This document shows positions 32,597 through 36,351 of a DNA stretch of 36,351 bases, in pieces. Position 1 is the stretch's first letter. Each line of letters starts with the position of its first letter. The DNA is taken from contig JAVBLE010000020.1 of the NCBI GenBank assembly GCA_031553685.1, positions 1-36,351 of the forward strand. The letters are read 5' to 3'. Both the position numbers and the translations under genes were made by a program. This DNA is from JAFGVL01 sp031553685. GTDB taxonomy: Bacteria > Bacteroidota > Bacteroidia > Bacteroidales > Paludibacteraceae. Under the pieces are notes generated by a model. It made no database searches and was not told the DNA's origin. It saw nothing but the letters and a program-made list of their open reading frames with translations.

Positions 32597-32756
32597 AAAT
32601 CAATAAAAGTATCGTCATTGCGGGCTTGACCCGCAATCGCAAAAGACTGATTAATGTTGCTTTTGCGATGTCTCCACGGCACTCCTCGTACCTCGTCGTT
32701 TTGGTCGACAGTTCGACTAAGCTCACTGCAACGCATGACGATGTTTTTATTGATTT
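32597..32756. repeat. Composite foldback repeat, about 160 bp
   Basis: Outer arms 32597-32620 and 32733-32756 are near-perfect inverse copies (AAATCAATAAAA..ATCGTCAT). Inside are two more hairpins, GCGGGCTTGACCCGC (32620-32634) and ATCGCAAAAG/CTTTTGCGAT (32636-32645, 32660-32669), plus a segment related to the dispersed TTCGACAAGCTCAGTG repeat at 32711-32728. No ORF. Likely a non-autonomous intergenic element between the phosphotransferase and pectate lyase genes. Confidence 0.65.
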
Positions 32757-32842
32757 AAGGATTAAAAATTTATTTTTGTCATGTACTAAAGCAAAAGATA
32801 TAATCTATTATGCAAATTTCACCTGAGCATTGAAATATGTTA

Positions 32843-32850
32843 TACCTTTG
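32843..32850 (+). promoter_or_regulatory. TAnnTTTG box for the pectate lyase gene
   Basis: TACCTTTG, 18 bases before ATG 32869. It shows that the in-frame ATG at 32830 is not the start. Confidence 0.6.
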
Positions 32851-32868
32851 CGACGAAAAATCAAATGT

Positions 32869-34200
32869 ATGAAAAACACAAAATTACTATTCGGGTTATT
32901 ATTCCTGTTATCGACAATGTTTGCCGGTGCACAAGAATATTGCACAACCAGTCCGGTTGGGTATGGCAGAGCCGCGACCGGTGGGGCAGGAGGTAATATT
33001 TCAACCGTAACAACTTACAGTAACTTGAAATCCAAACTTACAAGTTCCAGCAAAGAAATAATTTTAGTTTCGGGTACAATCACCATCCCGAGTGAGGGAA
33101 TGATAAGTGTAAAATCAAATAAAACCTTAATAGGTTTGCCCGGAGCTAAATTGCTTACAAATGACATGACAGCAAGGGGATCAGGCATCTTAAGCTTGGG
33201 AAATATTTCAAATGTGATTATCCGGAATCTGATTTTTGAAGGACCCGGAGCTTATGATGTTGATGGTAGGGATTTGATTTCAAATACCGGTTGTGTCAAC
33301 CTGTGGGTCGATCATTGCGAATTTTACGATGGATTGGATGGTAATTTTGATAATACCAATAATGCCGATAATATTACCATTTCGTGGTGTGTGTTCGGAT
33401 ACAAAAAAGCAGCTACATCGGGAGGTTCGGGTGGCAGTGCCGACCATCGGTTTACAAACTTGATAGCTGCATCTCCCGAAAATTGTCCTGCCGATGGAAA
33501 ATTCAGTATTACATTTCAAAAATGCTATTGGAGCGATGGATGCAAATCGCGGATGCCCCGTACACGAAATGGAGAGCTACATATATTGAATTGTTTGTAT
33601 GATGTCAGTTCGGGAAGCAATGTTTCGACAACTGCTATGGGTTTGGAAGCCGGAATCAACGGAACCGATTGCTATGTAGAAGGAACATATTTTAAAAAAG
33701 TATCCAAAATCTACGAGAAATGTACCAGTACGAATTCTACTTATGGAAATAATGCTCCTAACCTGACTATGGTCGATTGTATACAAAAATCTACCGCATC
33801 GACGGTTGCGATTAGTGACGGAAAAACGGTATCCAAACCTTCCTACTCATATACAGCAATGCCTTCGAGTGCGGTAGAGGCAGCCATTAAGAATACTTGC
33901 GGGGCAGGTGCTACTTTGAGTGTAAATTCGGGAGGTGTTGTTTCGTCTCCATGTCAGACCCCAGCTGCAGCCATAGATAAAGTAGAGGATAACACAGGAA
34001 TTTTTTTTAAGCAAACGGCTGATGAATTTGCTGTTTCCGGTATCGAGGTTTCGGATATCAGCATATATGCCACTTCGGGCATGAAACTTGATTCGGCAAA
34101 AGGCTCATCAATTAATATCAACACATTAAATCCGGATGTTTATATAGCCTTGATGCATACAACAGAAGGAAAAGTATTAGTAAGAAAATTCATTAAATAA
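32869..34200 (+). CDS. Pectate lyase (PL1-like) with T9SS-type C-terminal domain
   Basis: 443 residues from ATG 32869. A signal peptide (MKNTKLLFGLLFLLSTMFAGA) is followed by a right-handed beta-helix. PL1 features include NLWVDHCEFYDGLDGNFD (calcium-binding acidic residues), DNITISWCVF and SDGCKSRMPRTRNGELHILN near residue 225, with the catalytic Arg and the usual R-x-G-x-x-H-x-x-N block. Pectate lyases cleave polygalacturonate by calcium-dependent beta-elimination. The last 70 residues (FAVSGIEVSDISIYATSGMK to KVLVRKFIK) match type IX secretion sorting domains. Export is therefore probably by Sec then T9SS. It complements the GH28-type enzyme at 9717. Confidence 0.92.
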   Translation: MKNTKLLFGLLFLLSTMFAGAQEYCTTSPVGYGRAATGGAGGNISTVTTYSNLKSKLTSSSKEIILVSGTITIPSEGMISVKSNKTLIGLPGAKLLTNDMTARGSGILSLGNISNVIIRNLIFEGPGAYDVDGRDLISNTGCVNLWVDHCEFYDGLDGNFDNTNNADNITISWCVFGYKKAATSGGSGGSADHRFTNLIAASPENCPADGKFSITFQKCYWSDGCKSRMPRTRNGELHILNCLYDVSSGSNVSTTAMGLEAGINGTDCYVEGTYFKKVSKIYEKCTSTNSTYGNNAPNLTMVDCIQKSTASTVAISDGKTVSKPSYSYTAMPSSAVEAAIKNTCGAGATLSVNSGGVVSSPCQTPAAAIDKVEDNTGIFFKQTADEFAVSGIEVSDISIYATSGMKLDSAKGSSININTLNPDVYIALMHTTEGKVLVRKFIK

Positions 34201-34223
34201 GATTAAATTGTTTGTTTCGAAGA

Positions 34224-34258
34224 TAACGGAGCGGAATTTGTCTGCTTCGTTATTTTTT
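34224..34258 (+). terminator. Terminator after the pectate lyase gene
   Basis: TAACGGAGCGGA (34224-34235) pairs with TCTGCTTCGTTA (34241-34252) using two G-T pairs, followed by TTTTTT. Confidence 0.75.
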
Positions 34259-34282
34259 ATCTTTATTTAGGTGAATAAGAAT

Positions 34283-34290
34283 TATCTTTG
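34283..34290 (+). promoter_or_regulatory. TAnnTTTG box for the metallophosphoesterase gene
   Basis: TATCTTTG, about 127 bases before the ATG. The leader would contain the repeat core at 34362-34385. Confidence 0.45.
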
Positions 34291-34361
34291 TCGGCTATAA
34301 ATATTCAGGCAAAAGAACAAAGACCGCTTTGCTAAAAGAATAAAGAAACAGTCTTTACTCT

Positions 34362-34385
34362 TTGGTTACTGAGCCTGTCGAAGTA
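34362..34385. repeat. Dispersed repeat core (TTGGTTACTGAGCCTGTCGA)
   Basis: Matches 171-194 at 21 of 24 bases, in the same orientation. It lies in the metallophosphoesterase leader and gives no independent function. Confidence 0.6.
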
Positions 34386-34416
34386 TTGTCTATTATCTTT
34401 TATCTATATAAAAAAA

Positions 34417-35559
34417 ATGAATGTAAAAATGATCCTCTTTGCCATTGTCTTTTTATCAATTTACGGTTTAATCAACGCCTACTTGTTTATACGAGGTTGG
34501 CAAGCCATGCCGGCAACATCCTCCTGCAAAATAACTTACACAGCTATATTCCTGTTGCTCAGCCTGTCGTTTATCGTTTCGATGACTATGGAAAGCCTTT
34601 TGCCCGTTGGTCTTACCAAAGGGTTTTACTGGTTAGGTTCAATATGGTTTGGGGCAATGGTGTACTTCCTGTTATTTGCGCTTGTAACAGATATGGTGCG
34701 AGCAGTTAATCATTTTTTACCTTTTCTACCCGATATTATCACGGCTAATTACCAAAAAACTAAGCAAATTGTGCTTGTTTCAAGTATAGCCATTACATCA
34801 GTTATCCTTTTAGCCGGTTACATTCGTTTTCTCAACCCAAGTGTGCAACATTATACAATCAATATAGATAAAAAAGCCGGCGAGCGGAAAAATCTCCGCA
34901 TCGTTATGGCAAGCGATATTCATTTGGGTTACACCATTGGCAACAAGCAATTAGCCCGGTATGTGAAGCTGATTAATGAGCAAAACCCCGACATTGTACT
35001 TATAGCCGGCGATGTTGTGGACCGGAGCATAAAACCGCTGTATGCATATAATATCGGAAAAGAATTTTTCGACATCAAAGCGCCGGTGGGGGTTTACAGC
35101 ATTATGGGAAATCACGAATATATCGGACATGCCGATTTGACCGAAAAATATTTAGCAGAAAAAACACCTGTAAGATTATTGAAAGACACAACCATAGAAA
35201 TTGACAGTAGTTTTTACATTGTTGGGCGCGACGACCGAAGCAATCCGGACAGGATGGAACTAAGCGATTTGACCAACAAATTGGATAAATCTTTGCCAAT
35301 CATTGTAATGGACCATCAACCGTATAATCTCGAAAAAGCAGTTGAAGCGGGCGCCGACTTGCAACTGTCGGGGCATACGCACAATGGTCAGTTCTTCCCC
35401 GGAAACCTGATTGTAAAGAAAATGTACGAGTTGGGTTATGGATACAAACAAAAAGGGAACACACATTTTTATGTTTCATCCGGTCTGGGTTTGTGGGGAC
35501 CGCCGTTTCGACTCGGAACAGTTTCGGAGATTTGTGTAATTGATCTGAAGTTTAAATAA
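34417..35559 (+). CDS. Membrane-anchored metallophosphoesterase
   Basis: 380 residues. Four N-terminal membrane helices (within 1-140) precede a calcineurin-like phosphoesterase domain. Metal-binding motifs are in order: SDIHLGY (about 166), GDVVDR (about 196), GNHEY (about 230) and GHTHNGQFFP (about 320). The plan fits YkuE-like membrane enzymes that release phosphate from phospho-lipids or related compounds; the substrate is not known. It is a single gene behind a terminator, with its own promoter. Confidence 0.92.
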   Translation: MNVKMILFAIVFLSIYGLINAYLFIRGWQAMPATSSCKITYTAIFLLLSLSFIVSMTMESLLPVGLTKGFYWLGSIWFGAMVYFLLFALVTDMVRAVNHFLPFLPDIITANYQKTKQIVLVSSIAITSVILLAGYIRFLNPSVQHYTINIDKKAGERKNLRIVMASDIHLGYTIGNKQLARYVKLINEQNPDIVLIAGDVVDRSIKPLYAYNIGKEFFDIKAPVGVYSIMGNHEYIGHADLTEKYLAEKTPVRLLKDTTIEIDSSFYIVGRDDRSNPDRMELSDLTNKLDKSLPIIVMDHQPYNLEKAVEAGADLQLSGHTHNGQFFPGNLIVKKMYELGYGYKQKGNTHFYVSSGLGLWGPPFRLGTVSEICVIDLKFK

Positions 35560-36049
35560 CCGGACAATTCTATCTTGTACATTACTCAATATGCCGGAGT
35601 GTTTTTGTAAATAGCACTTCTGTCATATTGTACGAAATAAAAAGGTGTTGTAATTTGCCTTTTCGCATAATGGTGTTTACCCCAATATACCTCATGCGAT
35701 TAATCATATTCAGATTATGGAAACCTAATGCCGTTAATACGGATAATGTTCCCCATGCCGGCGAAAGGATAAGCTTTCATATACAACAACCTTTGTGCAG
35801 CGTGTAGTGGGGTTACTTAACAATACAGCATCAACCAGCCTCATATTGTACAAACTCTAAAATGGCTCAAACCGATATCCTCTATAGTGCAAATAAACTA
35901 TAACTAACCTGGTGCAACAGACCGACCCCAAACTGTCAAACCCCCGGACAACCCAATAAGGCTATTGACAACAAATGGTGGAAACATAAATTGTTTGTGC
36001 CATGCAACCTTACACATTATTGTAGTAACCTAAAATGTTCTGCTTGCAA
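35560..36049. other. Gene-free region with a possible transposase remnant
   Basis: No intact gene. On the minus strand, 35582-35780 reads without a stop and contains RMRYIGVNTIMRKGK and HLFISYNMTEVLF. Order and spacing (GTL, then a mixed block, then a YN-like helix) look like the C-terminal end of an IS1182-type DDE transposase. The upstream part is interrupted by many stops. The rest of the gap shows nothing recognisable. Confidence 0.35.
35582..35780 (-). pseudogene. Possible transposase C-terminal fragment
   Basis: About 65 codons end with TAA at 35582-35584. Visible words are WGTLSVLTALGFHNLNMINR and, further on, HLFISYNMTEVLF. The similarity to IS1182-like transposase ends is by eye only, and the start is missing. 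Confidence 0.3.
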
Positions 36050-36351
36050 GAGGCTGCATCAAAAGTCAAAATATTATTTTTGCAACTTACGATTTGTAAG
36101 TAACAGGTGCAGCGCACCGCAATCTTTACTCCCTTTGGTCGTGACCGTTGGTTGTAGCCGTGTGGGGTTTGCCCACGGTCAAAGAAGCATACATATAAAC
36201 AAGGCGCGTTGCGGCGACACATAGCTATATTGCGAATTATGTCACCGCTACGCGGTTCTATTTTGTGTTCACATTTTATCCGTGGGCTAAAGCCACACGG
36301 CTACAAAGATTATGGTGCTACGCACCTTTTTTCATACTCTTACTTACAATT
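36050..36351. mobile_element. Large nested foldback element, incomplete at the window edge
   Basis: Begins with GAGGCTGCATCAAAAG (36050-36065), the same end as the element at 9457. Then four pairs of inverted arms nest: 36091-36102 with 36341-36351; 36106-36127 with 36305-36326 (19 of 22 pair); 36154-36178 with 36280-36304 (21 of 25); and about 36203-36223 with 36238-36255. Several arms are palindromes themselves (GGTGCAGCGCACC, ACCGCTACGCGGT). The centre is near 36230. No ORF. Probably non-autonomous and mobile; the right end is outside the window. Confidence 0.7.

Overview
The window looks like a chromosomal segment of a Bacteroidota bacterium, most likely order Bacteroidales; I cannot place it to genus. 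The evidence is Bacteroidota-type promoters (a TAnnTTTG box, often with an upstream TTG/TTTG), a fused SecDF, the gene order dut / TPR protein / DUF4292 lipoprotein / EnvC-like protein, many short lipoprotein signals, and a pectate lyase with a C-terminal domain of the type IX secretion kind.

Left part (1-8.1 kb, nearly all minus strand). An exonuclease and a small lipoprotein lie behind the first of three AAA+ ATPase genes (wHTH plus DUF4143-like domain). The DNA primase gene dnaG follows, then the second and third ATPase genes. Each ATPase gene has tandem palindrome-like sites just upstream, repeated every 32-33 bp but with a different sequence for each gene. The second ATPase gene sits between the real dnaG start and a decayed second copy of the dnaG promoter and first 16 codons. 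It therefore appears to have arrived with a local duplication. This ATPase/operator/dnaG arrangement is the most unusual thing in the window.

Middle (8.1-24.9 kb). A Tat-exported enolase-superfamily enzyme diverges from a lipoprotein of the GH28 polygalacturonase type, which is followed closely by a Fic protein. Next come a small membrane protein, greA and a HIT protein, then dut, and an envelope operon (TPR lipoprotein-like protein, DUF4292 lipoprotein, EnvC-like amidase activator lacking zinc ligands). A low-complexity lipoprotein, secDF, nadB and prmC complete this part. The greA leader holds a terminator-like hairpin between the only visible promoter and the start codon.

Right part (24.9-36.35 kb). 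A three-gene surface-glycan island (FemAB-like protein, hexapeptide acetyltransferase, flippase) lies between prmC and ribD. Then come ribD, cardiolipin synthase, tRNA-Pro(GGG), an LTA-synthase-like phosphotransferase, a secreted pectate lyase and a membrane-anchored metallophosphoesterase. The last 0.8 kb has no intact gene. It holds a possible transposase remnant and a large nested foldback repeat that runs off the window.

Genes for pectin breakdown (GH28, PL1, acid-sugar dehydratase-like enzyme) suggest a plant-polysaccharide user. Foldback or MITE-like repeats occur at 9457-9597, 32597-32756 and 36050-36351, and smaller dispersed repeats at both edges.
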